This document shows, in pieces, positions 21,736 through 29,857 of a stretch of 64,000 nucleotides of DNA. The first letter of the stretch is position 1; the number at the start of each line of letters is the position of its first letter. Both the position numbers and the translations under genes were made by a program. Origin of the DNA: Cohnella algarum (GTDB lineage: Bacteria; Bacillota; Bacilli; Paenibacillales; Paenibacillaceae); the NCBI RefSeq assembly GCF_016937515.1, contig NZ_JAFHKM010000002.1:2103001-2167000 (forward strand). The letters are read 5' to 3'. The notes beneath the pieces were generated by a model that did not search any database, was not told where the DNA came from, and worked only from the letters and a program-made list of their open reading frames with translations.

Positions 21736-22796
21736 TCAGTGCCTCAGATCGCGAGCATGCCCTTACACTGATTCAAGAAGCCGTTGCTGCCGGCGCAAGA
21801 GAAGCGGCTGCTTGCCGAGAGCTCGGACTGACTCAGCGAACGCTGCAACGCTGGCGCAAGCAAGGCGGTACCGTAGACGGACGCCCTCACGCCAAACGGC
21901 CGACACCCGCTAACAAGCTAAGCGATGCAGAAGAGCAGCAGGTGCTGGAGGTTCTTCAGCAGCCGCCGTACAGGAGCCTGCCGCCAAGCCAGATTGTGCC
22001 GGCGCTGGCCGATGAAGGAACCTACATCGCCTCCGAGTCCAGCTTTTACCGGGTGATGCATAAATACAATCAGCAGCACCATCGCGGGCGCAGCAAGAAA
22101 CGCACCCTTAAACCCATCACCAGCCACGCTGCGAGCGGCCCGAATGAAGTATGGATGTGGGATATCACTTGGTTGCCCGGGCCCGTGAAGGGGTTGTTCT
22201 TCTACCTGTATCTCATCCTGGATTTGTACAGCCGTAAAATTGTAGGCTGGGAGATTTGGGAAGAAGAGTCTGCCGAGCATGCCAGTCAATTGATCCGTCG
22301 TACGGTCGTGCGAGAGCAATGCGTGATTCGTCGGCAGCCGCTTGTGCTTCACTCGGATAACGGAAGCCCGATGAAGGGGGCCACGTTGCTGGAGACCCTG
22401 TACAGTTTGGGCATTACCCCCTCTCGAAGCCGACCACGCGTCAGCAACGACAACCCTTACGCAGAATCGATTTTCCGCACATGCAAGTACCGTCCTGGCT
22501 ATCCAACGGAAGGCTTTAAGGCCTTGTCAGAGGCGCGTGAATGGGTCATGCGATTTGTTCGCTGGTACAACGAACAACATCGACACAGCGGACTGAATTT
22601 TATTACACCTAACCAGCGGCATGAAGGATTAGCACACCAAGTGTTTGAGAAACGCAAGGAGATTTATTTGGCCGCAAAAGCCAGAAACCCTAATCGCTGG
22701 TCTGGCACCATTCGCGACTGGAGCCTGAAAGATGAAGTCTGGCTGAATCCTGAAAAAGTGACGCTTATTCCGGCTGCAAAAAAATCGCTATCTTAA
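21732..22796 (+). CDS. IS3-family transposase OrfB
   Basis: The 354-residue rve-type DDE transposase has WMWDITWLPG (first D), LHSDNGSPMKG (second D) and SRPRVSNDNPYAESIFRTCK (E region), then WYNEQHRHSGLNFITP. These motifs identify IS3-family OrfB. It appears intact, so this element may be active. Confidence 0.93.
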   Translation: MISASDREHALTLIQEAVAAGAREAAACRELGLTQRTLQRWRKQGGTVDGRPHAKRPTPANKLSDAEEQQVLEVLQQPPYRSLPPSQIVPALADEGTYIASESSFYRVMHKYNQQHHRGRSKKRTLKPITSHAASGPNEVWMWDITWLPGPVKGLFFYLYLILDLYSRKIVGWEIWEEESAEHASQLIRRTVVREQCVIRRQPLVLHSDNGSPMKGATLLETLYSLGITPSRSRPRVSNDNPYAESIFRTCKYRPGYPTEGFKALSEAREWVMRFVRWYNEQHRHSGLNFITPNQRHEGLAHQVFEKRKEIYLAAKARNPNRWSGTIRDWSLKDEVWLNPEKVTLIPAAKKSLS

Positions 22797-22836
22797 CATT
22801 TACTTTCCCTAAGGAATCGCGACAACTATCTTGACA

Positions 22837-23171
22837 AATACCGGCTGTGAGGACTGTCCGCTAAAGCCGCAGTGTACAAAAGCCCAAGGTGATCGCGAGA
22901 TCAGAGTGAGCTGAAGTATTGGCGGATAAAGAACCAGGCCAGGGAAAAGCTCCGCAGTGAAGAAGGGTATGCCCTGGCCGTAAGGCGCATGATCGAGCCG
23001 GAACCTGTGTTTGGCGATATGAAGAACAACCGAGGCTTTAAAAGGTTCCTGCTTCGAGGCTTACCCAAAGTAAGTCTGGAGGTCGGGTGGCTTTCGCTTG
23101 CCCACAATCTGCTCAAGAAAGCAGCGGTGGACGCCAAAAACGAAGGAGCTAAGCGACAACAGGCCGCTTAG
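22837..23171 (+). pseudogene. IS1182-type transposase C-terminal fragment
   Basis: CEDCPLKPQCTKAQGDREI is followed, after a stop/frame change at about 22911, by KNQAREKLRSEEGYALAVRR, EPVFGDMKNNRGFKRFLLRG and GWLSLAHNLLKKA. These are the zinc-binding and final catalytic (E..FG..K) motifs of IS1182. It is separated from the middle fragment by the IS3 element. Confidence 0.8.
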
Positions 23172-23298
23172 CTCCTTCGTTTATTCCGGGTGCCACCCTA
23201 TTTTGCTGCTAAGGTGTTCCAGAGGTTACTTAGGGCTTGCTGAACAAATCAAAAATTCAACAGTAACAAGGGTTTGGCGCCTCTTTTGTCGAATTTAG

Positions 23299-23339
23299 GT
23301 GCAAGGAAAACGAGGGCTAACCCGTGAAAAACCTTGCAC
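23299..23339 (+). promoter_or_regulatory. Leader stem-loop before the IS5-type transposase
   Basis: GTGCAAGG (23299-23306) pairs with CCTTGCAC (23332-23339), ending immediately before the GGAGG ribosome binding site. This could limit translation from read-through transcripts. Confidence 0.45.
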
Positions 23340-23354
23340 TTGGAGGCGTCCGAA

Positions 23355-24848
23355 TTGTATCAGCGAACCGAAAGCCAGATGATCCTGCCAGGCGATTTCT
23401 TCCTGCCATTCGGCGGAAAACTCGCCGAAGATAACCGTTGGGTGCTGCTCGCCCAAATGATTCCGTGGTGGAAGCTCGAAGAGAAGTACGCCAAGAACTT
23501 CAAGAAGAGCCTCAAGGGTCAAAAGGCCGTATCGATCCGCGTCGCACTTGGCGCTCTCATTATCCAGGAACGGCTGGGCACCGACGACCGCGAGACGCTT
23601 CGGCAGATTCTGGAGAACCCGTATCTGCAGTACTTCCTTGGCTTGCCGGAATACCAATACCGCCGTCCGTTTCATCATTCGCTTATGACCCACTTTCGCA
23701 AGCGGCTGGGCGGCGAGATCATCGATGAAGTGAATGAGTGGATCGCACTCGAAGAATCGCGCAATAACAGCGAATCTCCAGATCAATCGGACGACGACGA
23801 TGATCCAAGCGGCGGAGCTGACGCGCACACATCCGATGAATCGGCAGAACCGCTGCCTCGGCAGATGGAACTGACGAACGAGGGTGAACTGCTGCTGGAT
23901 GCGACCTGCGCGCCGGCGGACATCGCCTACCCGACGGATCTGTCTCTTCTGAATCAGGCCAGAGAAAAGCTGGAGCAAATCATCGACATCCTGCATGAAC
24001 CGGAACGCGGAAAGACTCGCAAGCCAAGAACATACCGGGAGCGTGCCCGCAAAGCCTATCTGGCGGTTGCCAAGCAAAGGCGCGTGAAGCCGCGCACGAT
24101 GCGCAAAGCAATCGGCAAGCAACTCAGGTTCGTTTCCCGTGATCTGCGCATCATCGCCGAACTTGCTTCCACGGGCGGCCTGACGCGGCTGCCACGCCGC
24201 ATGTACAAGGAACTTCTGGTCATTCAGGAATTGGTTCGCCAGCAGCAAGCGATGTACGACAAACGTACGCACAGCGTACCGGATCGGATCGTCAGTATCG
24301 CGCAGCCGCACGTGAGGCCGATCGTGCGCGGCAAAGCCCGCGCGAACGTCGAGTTCGGGGCGAAGCTGGCGATCAGCGTGGTGAACGGCTACGCATTCCG
24401 GGAGCAACTGTCCTGGGAGAGCTTCAACGAAGGTCAGACGCTGCAGGCCGCAGTGGAACGCTACCGCGCCAGGTTCGGCTATTATCCCAAAGCGGTGCTG
24501 GCCGATCAGATTTACCGCACGCGGGACAACTTGCGCTTCTGCAAGGAGAAGGGAATTCGACTGAGCGGACCGCAATTGGGGCGTCCGTCATCCGCCGATC
24601 AGCAGGAGCAGAAGAAAATCGCCAAAGCGGATGCAGCCGCGCGCAATGCGGTGGAAGGCAAGTTCGGTGAAGGCAAGCGCAGCTATGGGCTTGGCCGTAT
24701 TCGAGCGCACCTTCAGACGACCAGCGAGACCGTAATCGGGCTGCAACTGCTGGTGATGAACCTCGAAAAGAGACTCCGGGTTCTCTTTTTGCCCGTTTTG
24801 CAATGGCTATTGTCGAGGCTCCCAGTTCGTTTGCTCGTGTCACCGTAA
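23355..24848 (+). CDS. IS5/IS1182-related DDE transposase
   Basis: This ~497-residue protein has an N-terminal DUF772-type domain (NPYLQYFLGLPEYQYRRPFH, FRKRLGG) and a DDE core with LLLDATCAPADIAYPTD (first D), VLADQIYRTRDN (second D) and EGKFGEGKRSYGLGRI (E). I place the start at the TTG at 23355 because GGAGG (23342-23346) lies 8 bases upstream. An acidic linker follows residue ~135. It looks intact. Confidence 0.9.
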   Translation: MYQRTESQMILPGDFFLPFGGKLAEDNRWVLLAQMIPWWKLEEKYAKNFKKSLKGQKAVSIRVALGALIIQERLGTDDRETLRQILENPYLQYFLGLPEYQYRRPFHHSLMTHFRKRLGGEIIDEVNEWIALEESRNNSESPDQSDDDDDPSGGADAHTSDESAEPLPRQMELTNEGELLLDATCAPADIAYPTDLSLLNQAREKLEQIIDILHEPERGKTRKPRTYRERARKAYLAVAKQRRVKPRTMRKAIGKQLRFVSRDLRIIAELASTGGLTRLPRRMYKELLVIQELVRQQQAMYDKRTHSVPDRIVSIAQPHVRPIVRGKARANVEFGAKLAISVVNGYAFREQLSWESFNEGQTLQAAVERYRARFGYYPKAVLADQIYRTRDNLRFCKEKGIRLSGPQLGRPSSADQQEQKKIAKADAAARNAVEGKFGEGKRSYGLGRIRAHLQTTSETVIGLQLLVMNLEKRLRVLFLPVLQWLLSRLPVRLLVSP

Positions 24849-24950
24849 AATGTGACCCGTTCAGCAAGCCCTACTTATGGGACAGCCTCTTCAACCGCAG
24901 CGCTCTGCTTCGTCGAGTTGGCTTCGTCAGCAAGTTTAATCGGGAATCAT

Positions 24951-24969
24951 ACTCTCCTCGCCTCCACCA
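24951..24969 (+). repeat. Attachment-site core, copy 2
   Basis: ACTCTCCTCGCCTCCACCA matches the last 19 bases of tmRNA except for one T in place of C. It defines an 18.8-kb segment between ssrA and this point. Confidence 0.75.
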
Positions 24970-25080
24970 TGTAAATCCACAACTGTTACTGCTAATAAAT
25001 AATGACCATCGGTTGACGGTGTAAGTTGTCCTGACGGTGACGGCCAAGCTGTCCGGGTAATGTTGAGAAGAAAGGGAGAA

Positions 25081-25428
25081 TCATGAAAACTCTCCCTGAA
25101 TGACGCGTTTGATCATATGATCGTCGATGATGCGATGTTTGTTCTGCGAACCGTAGATGAGGCTGTGCGTGCAGACCTCGTTAATCAGGCGAGCGGCGCC
25201 GCTGGAGAAGCGAAACACATCGTCGATCGCAGCCTCCGTAAACACGTCGTGCTCGGTACCGGCGTAGCTCATGTGCCGGGCGACGTACGCGCCGGTCTGC
25301 GCCCTATCGAAGTGCGGCAGCTTGCATTTCAGGTCGATACGCTGGCAAATTTCCGCGTACGCCTGCAGCCCGAGCCGGTCCCACAGCTCGCTCCCCGACC
25401 AAGATAAGTGCCAAGGGACTCTGGGCAT
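25081..25428 (-). pseudogene. C-terminal remnant of a TniB/ExeA-type transposition ATPase
   Basis: The product contains ELWDRLGLQAYAEICQRIDL, AQTGAYVARHMSYAGTE, FRFSSGAARLINEVCTHSL and KHRIIDDHMIKRVIQGE. These are the sensor-2 and lid region of the AAA+ ATPases found with DDE transposases. There is no Walker A or B. It differs from the ATPase of the 3,519-bp transposon, so it derives from another element. A second remnant fills the tail of the serine recombinase frame at 43.3 kb. Confidence 0.8.
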
Positions 25429-25484
25429 CCATCTTGAAGTTAAGCAGGAAGCTAGCGGGCAGGATGTTTTAAGAGCAAGTTTTT

Positions 25485-25546
25485 TTCGGGTTAATACCCG
25501 AACGATTTGTCATCAGTTGGATAAGCAAAAGGCAGTATGGTAAGAT
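25485..25546 (+). promoter_or_regulatory. Promoter and operator-like palindrome before the P-loop ATPase gene
   Basis: TTCGGGT (25485-25491) and ACCCGAA (25496-25502) form a 7-bp-arm inverted repeat around TAAT. A possible promoter, TTGGAT (25517-25522) and TAAGAT (25541-25546) with 18-bp spacing, follows. The repeat would suit a dimeric repressor; no cognate regulator is adjacent. Confidence 0.45.
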
Positions 25547-25584
25547 ACTGGTATAAACTACGGTTCGTATCTCTGGAGGCGTAA

Positions 25585-26054
25585 ATGGATAGATACTCGG
25601 TAGCTGAGGTATTTGGTGTGAATAACAAGATGGTACGAAGCTATCTTGAGCGTACTGAAGTAGACGGCGAATTTACCGAAGCATTGAAGACTGATCGCCA
25701 CATAGTCGTTTACGGCTCCTCTAAACAAGGGAAAACGTCTCTACTGAGTAGACATATTGAAAAGGAACAAGCAGTAATAATTGAGTGTGGCCCTAAAACT
25801 GATTGTCAGGCAATCTATCAGTCTTTATTACGGCAACTCGATATTAGGCTTGAAAGAACAGAAACACAAACGAGCACTACGGAAGGTAAGGTAAGAGCCA
25901 AGATTGGACTAAAGGCAATTCTTCCCTTCTTAGGTGGTGGCGATACAGAGGTTGAGACTGAGGGAACCAGGACCGGGGAAAAGGCTAAGGAGTTCCATCC
26001 TGTAGAATACAATTTGGAACTCGCTCAGGATGTTGGTGAACTATTAGCTATATA
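25585..26054 (+). pseudogene. P-loop ATPase gene, 5' part (split by IS630)
   Basis: GGAGGCGTAA precedes the ATG. The first ~155 residues hold an HTH-like start (YSVAEVFGVNNKMVRSYL) and a P-loop (VVYGSSKQGKTSLLSRHIEK), then a Gly-rich linker with acidic repeats (GGGDTEVETEGTRTGEKA). The frame ends at the IS630 element, and the Walker B half resumes at 27236. It resembles an orphan AAA/STAND-type ATPase of the kind found in defence islands; its function is unknown. Confidence 0.75.
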
Positions 26055-26070
26055 AGTTCAACTAATGATT

Positions 26071-26631
26071 CTAGACGTCAATGAGCTTTTGTAAGGAAGA
26101 TTCCATGCGAATGCACAGACGGTCAATTATGGCCCACTTGTCTTTGGAGATTTCCTCCATGAAGGTCTTCACATTCTTACGAATCTCGGCGACCGTATGA
26201 TAAAAAACATTGTTAATGACATCAGCTTTCAGCCACTTCCATAGCCCTTCTACAACGTTGAACTGAGGGCTGTACGGAGGCAAGAAGGCGAACTCCAACC
26301 GGCCTTTCTGCTCTTCCAGGAAAGGTTGCAGTAATTTCGCATGATGGATACGGGCATTGTCCAGCACGATCACGATCTTGCCCGTAGCGTAATGAGCAAG
26401 GACGATTTTCAGGAAAGCCAGAAATGTTTCGGCTGTGTACTGCTCATCTTCTTGCCATACGATTTCACCGGTCTCGTAGTCCACAGTGGCGAGCAATTTC
26501 ACGCCGCGATGTTTGCCCGTGGTCGGAATGATCCGTTGCTTTCCTTTCTCGAACCAAGTTTGCTGCAAGGCTTGGTAGTCCCGAATCATGCTTTCGTCTT
26601 CAAACAGCAAATGATGAATTTCGCCGTTCAT
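26071..26631 (-). CDS. IS630 transposase catalytic part (OrfB)
   Basis: This 186-residue DDE domain has LLFEDESMIRDYQ (first D), IVIVLDNARIHHAKLL (second D) and LPPYSPQFNVVEGLWKWLK (final E), the classic IS630/Tc1 signature. Its ATG overlaps the OrfA stop, but the -1 frame is also open upstream through the A7 run, supporting frameshift expression. Confidence 0.9.
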   Translation of the reverse strand: MNGEIHHLLFEDESMIRDYQALQQTWFEKGKQRIIPTTGKHRGVKLLATVDYETGEIVWQEDEQYTAETFLAFLKIVLAHYATGKIVIVLDNARIHHAKLLQPFLEEQKGRLEFAFLPPYSPQFNVVEGLWKWLKADVINNVFYHTVAEIRKNVKTFMEEISKDKWAIIDRLCIRMESSLQKLIDV

Positions 26632-27164
26632 CAGTCTTTTTTTAACTGAGGAAACTGCTCTTGGACAAAAGCCTTTTGCTTGGCTTCATCGGCTGCTTCG
26701 AGCGTATACGTTGGTTTAGTGAATCGCAGGTCCAGTCGGTGCAGCAATTTGGCCATACCTGCGATGGTATAGCTTCTTTCAAACTCACGCATCACATAAG
26801 CGACAGCCAGAGCCAGCGTCCAATTGTACTTCGCGGGAAATCCAACTTCGTGTGGAAGCTTCGTGATGATGATCTGCTTGAGCTGTTGTTGCTGCTCGGC
26901 GGTTAACTGATTAGGAGCGCCTGTAGAGACGCCCATCGCCAAGCCATCCAGCCCTGAATCTTGATAGGATAGGATGTAGGTGTTCACCGTTACGGGTTTT
27001 CTACGAATGATCTCCGCAATTTCGGTCACCGTCATCTGTTTCACGGCATGCAAGTAAATCGTTTGGTAGCGTTCATACATCCGGCGGCTTTTTTCTTGCT
27101 TGAGCCGCTTCTCCAATTCTTGTTGCTCTGCTGGTTGAATTTCCATCATTATCACTCGTCTCAT
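26631..27164 (-). CDS. IS630 transposase N-terminal part (OrfA)
   Basis: This 177-residue protein has two helix-turn-helix units (VTEIAEIIRRKPVTVNTYI and RSYTIAGMAKLLHRLDLRF). It ends in FPQLKKD at an A7 run and stops just past it. OrfB begins in the -1 frame over the stop codon (TGATG), so the active enzyme is probably an OrfA-OrfB fusion made by -1 slippage. Confidence 0.85.
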   Translation of the reverse strand: MRRVIMMEIQPAEQQELEKRLKQEKSRRMYERYQTIYLHAVKQMTVTEIAEIIRRKPVTVNTYILSYQDSGLDGLAMGVSTGAPNQLTAEQQQQLKQIIITKLPHEVGFPAKYNWTLALAVAYVMREFERSYTIAGMAKLLHRLDLRFTKPTYTLEAADEAKQKAFVQEQFPQLKKD

Positions 27165-27235
27165 TTGTTTTCTTATCTCTTCGACGTGTGGGTCGGAAAT
27201 TCATGCCAGAGTTCAAAAAACTTTAGTTTAACTTA

Positions 27236-28237
27236 TATAGGATAAAATTTAATAAGTTTGTTGTCCTAGAAAATTTTCATTACTTAACTGACGAAATCCA
27301 AACGGAGCTGTCGTTTGATCTAAGAATTTTCCAAGACATGGGGGTCCGATTCATAATACTGGGGGTCTGGAGAGAGAAAAACAGACTCGTAGTATACAAC
27401 GGTGATTTAGCTGACCGAATCACCGAGGTTCCAGTCGAACCTTGGAGCCCTGATGAGTTCTTACAAGTTATGTCCAACGGTTCAAGATTATTAAATATTG
27501 AAATTGACGGACAAATTCAAAGGGATATTATTGATGCATCCTTTGGAAGCATTGCGATTGTGCAGGAACTTTGTAAGACGTTTGTTGAAATATCAGGCGT
27601 AAGTGAAACACAAGATTCGCCTTTAGTTTTAGCAAATCCGGATTATCTTAAAGCGGCAATTGAGCAAAAGGTATCCGACTATCAAGCAAGACATTTGAGA
27701 GCGCTTGAGGCAATTGCAGGGGGATTAGTTACAAAAAGGCCCAAGGAAGGGAAGTTTCCGTTAATCCTTCCGTATTACACTGTCAGAGTTATTATTGAAA
27801 GCAGTTTGCAGGATTTGTTGAATGGTATTGGTAGACTTGATTTACATGACCGGATTCGACGTATTCATCATCGTCCTCCTGCTGAAGTACGGACAGGAGA
27901 TATCACAAATTTATTGAATACATTTGCGTACTTACAAAAAGAACGGCGAATTGCACCACCATTATTTGATTATGATCAAGGGGCAAGATCATTAAAGGTC
28001 ATAGATTCAACCTTGTATTTTTATTTAGCGAACGTAGATAAGGAATCACTAATTGAAGAGATTCCAAATCCATTAGATACATGGGAACATGATGAAGGGG
28101 CGGGGAATAATCCCTCGCCTTTTAACTTGCCGTTACAGACAGCGCGGAGAACCGTATCACAAATAGTGGTAAAACAAAGAGTAGAAATTGTGCTTGAAAA
28201 TCAGTGGTTAGATAAGTTATTTACTAACATAAAATAA
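27236..28237 (+). pseudogene. P-loop ATPase gene, 3' part (split by IS630)
   Basis: The open frame starts directly at the IS630 right boundary with RIKFNKFVVLENFHYLTDEI, a Walker B-like strand with Glu-Asn in place of Asp-Glu. It continues with a sensor-like strand VRFIILGVWRE, VPVEPWSPDEFLQVM and an alpha-helical C-terminal region (LRALEAIAGGLVTKRP). Removing the IS would give a protein of about 490 residues. An internal ATG at 27338 lacks a ribosome binding site, so independent expression is unlikely. Confidence 0.75.
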
Positions 28238-28305
28238 GGAATAAGAGAAGATTAAACATTGAAAAAGCCTCCGGTATACACCAAAGGCTTATATCATCTT
28301 TTAAG

Positions 28306-28824
28306 TTAGTTTATTGCATTAATTAGTGCTTTTGCAAATTCTTCGGCGCCATCTGGGCCGTCACCTGTGATAATGTCACTATGTGCAATAACATGTTTCT
28401 CGACATATTTTACATTATTTTCTTTCAGTTGGTCTTTTTGTACGTCAACAGGGTAGCAAGTTGCCTCTCTACCTTCAAGTAATCCGGTTTTCACAACAGT
28501 GACTGCACCAGCACAAATTCCGGTAACTATAACATTATCTTTATATGCTTTCTTTAAATAGGTGGATAATTCCTTGTTTTCCCAAAGATGATCATGTGTG
28601 CCAGATCCGCCAATGACAGAAATAACGTCAAAGTCGGTTGCTGTAGTATCGGAGAAGACCTTTTCGGAAATTGCCTTACCTTCAAAGTCGCCAATAATTT
28701 CGCCAGTTTTTGTGCTTGCAATTGTTACTTCTATTCCTGCATTTTCAAGTGCCTCTTTCGGTTTAAATAATTCATCTTCATTAAATCTTTCGGGTGGTAT
28801 AATTAAAAGTGCTTTTTTACTCAT
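28306..28824 (-). CDS. DJ-1/PfpI-family protein
   Basis: The 172-residue protein has the class I glutamine amidotransferase-like fold: SKKALLIIPPERFNEDELF, VISVIGGSGTHDHLW and the nucleophile elbow VTGICAGAVTVVK with its conserved Cys. Family members include cysteine-based chaperones, glyoxalases and proteases. It is divergent from an HxlR-type regulator, a common pairing for responses to reactive aldehydes or oxidants. The exact activity is not inferable. Confidence 0.88.
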   Translation of the reverse strand: MSKKALLIIPPERFNEDELFKPKEALENAGIEVTIASTKTGEIIGDFEGKAISEKVFSDTTATDFDVISVIGGSGTHDHLWENKELSTYLKKAYKDNVIVTGICAGAVTVVKTGLLEGREATCYPVDVQKDQLKENNVKYVEKHVIAHSDIITGDGPDGAEEFAKALINAIN

Positions 28825-28959
28825 AATTGTTATTCCTCCTAAAATAGTTTATCTTTAACTCACATATTTATATTACAACCTGTTTGTAATTCTGAGAAGA
28901 ATGCACTTTTTTGTAACAGAGTAACCTTAAAGTAACAATTGAAAGCGGAGGCCGAAGAT

Positions 28960-29340
28960 ATGTTGGATACACTTAGAGATGAAATTAAAGAGAAGATAAT
29001 AAATGGTGATTACAACTGTGAAAAAGAACTTACTTTATCGATTATCAGTGGAAAGTGGAAAGTTGTGATTCTATGGCATTTAGGTGTTGAAGGTCCGCAC
29101 CGCTTTAGTGAATTGCAAAGATTATTTCCTAAAATATCCCACAAAATTTTAACGAATCAATTAAAGGAATTGGTGGAAGACGGCATTGTACATCGAGAGG
29201 TTTATCCAGAAGTTCCGCCTAGAGTGGAATACTCAATGACTGAGTTGGGAATGACGTTACTTCCAATTGTGGAAATGATGTATGATTGGGGAAAAAAACG
29301 AATAGAAGAAATCAAAAGAGAAATAGGGAAATCAAATTAA
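28960..29340 (+). CDS. HxlR-family transcriptional regulator
   Basis: This ~126-residue winged-helix protein contains [40 protein letters not shown] and [20 protein letters not shown], all hallmarks of HxlR. The conserved N-terminal Cys (YNCEKE) may sense oxidation. I place the start at 28960 because GCGGAGG lies 8 bases upstream. It probably controls the divergent PfpI gene and itself. Confidence 0.9.
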   Translation: MLDTLRDEIKEKIINGDYNCEKELTLSIISGKWKVVILWHLGVEGPHRFSELQRLFPKISHKILTNQLKELVEDGIVHREVYPEVPPRVEYSMTELGMTLLPIVEMMYDWGKKRIEEIKREIGKSN

Positions 29341-29658
29341 AAATGATAGAGTGTTTAATTGAAAAGGTATTGTGTATAAAGGAATTACTATTAAAAAGTG
29401 ATGAGGTAAGAAACCAGAGGACTATTATGGTCTCCTTTTATTTATATGGAAATTAGGTATGAACATATATATTACCAGTGAATTTAGTTGAACCGTACCA
29501 TCGCTAGTGGTAAAGCAGAGAATCGAGTTGAAGGTTGATGCTACGATATTAGATCGGAAAATGGGTGCTTAAAATAAGCACTCGACACATGTGGAGTGTC
29601 TAATATTGATGGTTCGTAAATGAGTGTGACAGTATCACTTAAATGGAGTTGTTGATAA
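29341..29658. other. Gene-free stretch before transposon copy 2
   Basis: No gene is seen. A 26-base stretch at 29496-29521 resembles the natural C-terminal coding end of the serine recombinase around 43674-43699 (both encode LPLAM-Val/Ile-RF on the minus strand), so it may be a vestige of another recombinase. A small hairpin GACAC/GTGTC lies near 29583-29599. Confidence 0.35.
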
Positions 29659-29857
29659 TGTCATCAGCCACTTTAATTGACGGTAGATTCGGAACCGCCA
29701 ATGACGGTGGCTTTTTGCTTTCCTCACCGCCGTTTCGGAGACAATTATATTTCGCCTTTGTTTGTCGGCGTAAAAAAACTGCTCCGAAGAGCAGTTAGAA
29801 CAGCGGTCGGACGCGGTACTTGGCATGTCGGTGGAGCCAGAACTTCGAATTTCCAAA

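Larger units (their letters stand above)
21173..22836 (+). mobile_element. IS3-family insertion sequence
   Basis: Inverted repeats begin TGTCAGAATAGTTGTCG (left) and TGTCAAGATAGTTGTCG (right, reverse complement). Two overlapping ORFs encode OrfA and OrfB. It sits inside IS1182-type sequence. I could not find a clean 3-4 bp duplication; the flanks look like two non-identical copies of the same IS1182 stretch. Confidence 0.88.
23233..24871 (+). mobile_element. IS5-type insertion sequence, complete
   Basis: Inverted repeats GGGCTTGCTGAAC start the element and, as reverse complement, end it at 24871. A 6-bp TACTTA duplication flanks it (23227-23232 and 24872-24877). One transposase gene fills it. 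It inserted into the right flank of the IS1182 remnant, close to the attachment-like repeat at 24951. Confidence 0.92.
24890..25474. repeat. ~585-bp direct repeat, copy 1 (att core plus transposon end and ATPase remnant)
   Basis: This segment matches 43075-43658 with few differences. It contains the attachment core (24951-24969 here, with one T/C change), a ~50-bp spacer, a TGT-type transposon end near 25020, and the 3' part of a transposition ATPase on the minus strand. The two copies are in direct orientation 18.2 kb apart. Confidence 0.85.
26055..27233 (-). mobile_element. IS630-family insertion sequence
   Basis: The ends read AGTTCAACTAA (left) and AGTTAAACTAA (right, reverse complement). 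The element inserted in a TATATA tract present on both sides, fitting the TA target of IS630/Tc1 elements. Two ORFs on the minus strand encode the transposase in two frames. It separates the Walker A and Walker B halves of a P-loop ATPase gene. Confidence 0.88.

Noticed and set aside
27338..28237. The 299-residue frame after IS630 as an independent gene
   Set aside because: The frame is open back to the IS boundary with a Walker B strand before its first ATG, and no ribosome binding site precedes that ATG.
29496..29521. Similarity to the serine recombinase C-terminal coding end as evidence of a second integrase
   Set aside because: Only about 26 bases match with four differences and the frame is short; noted as a possible vestige only.
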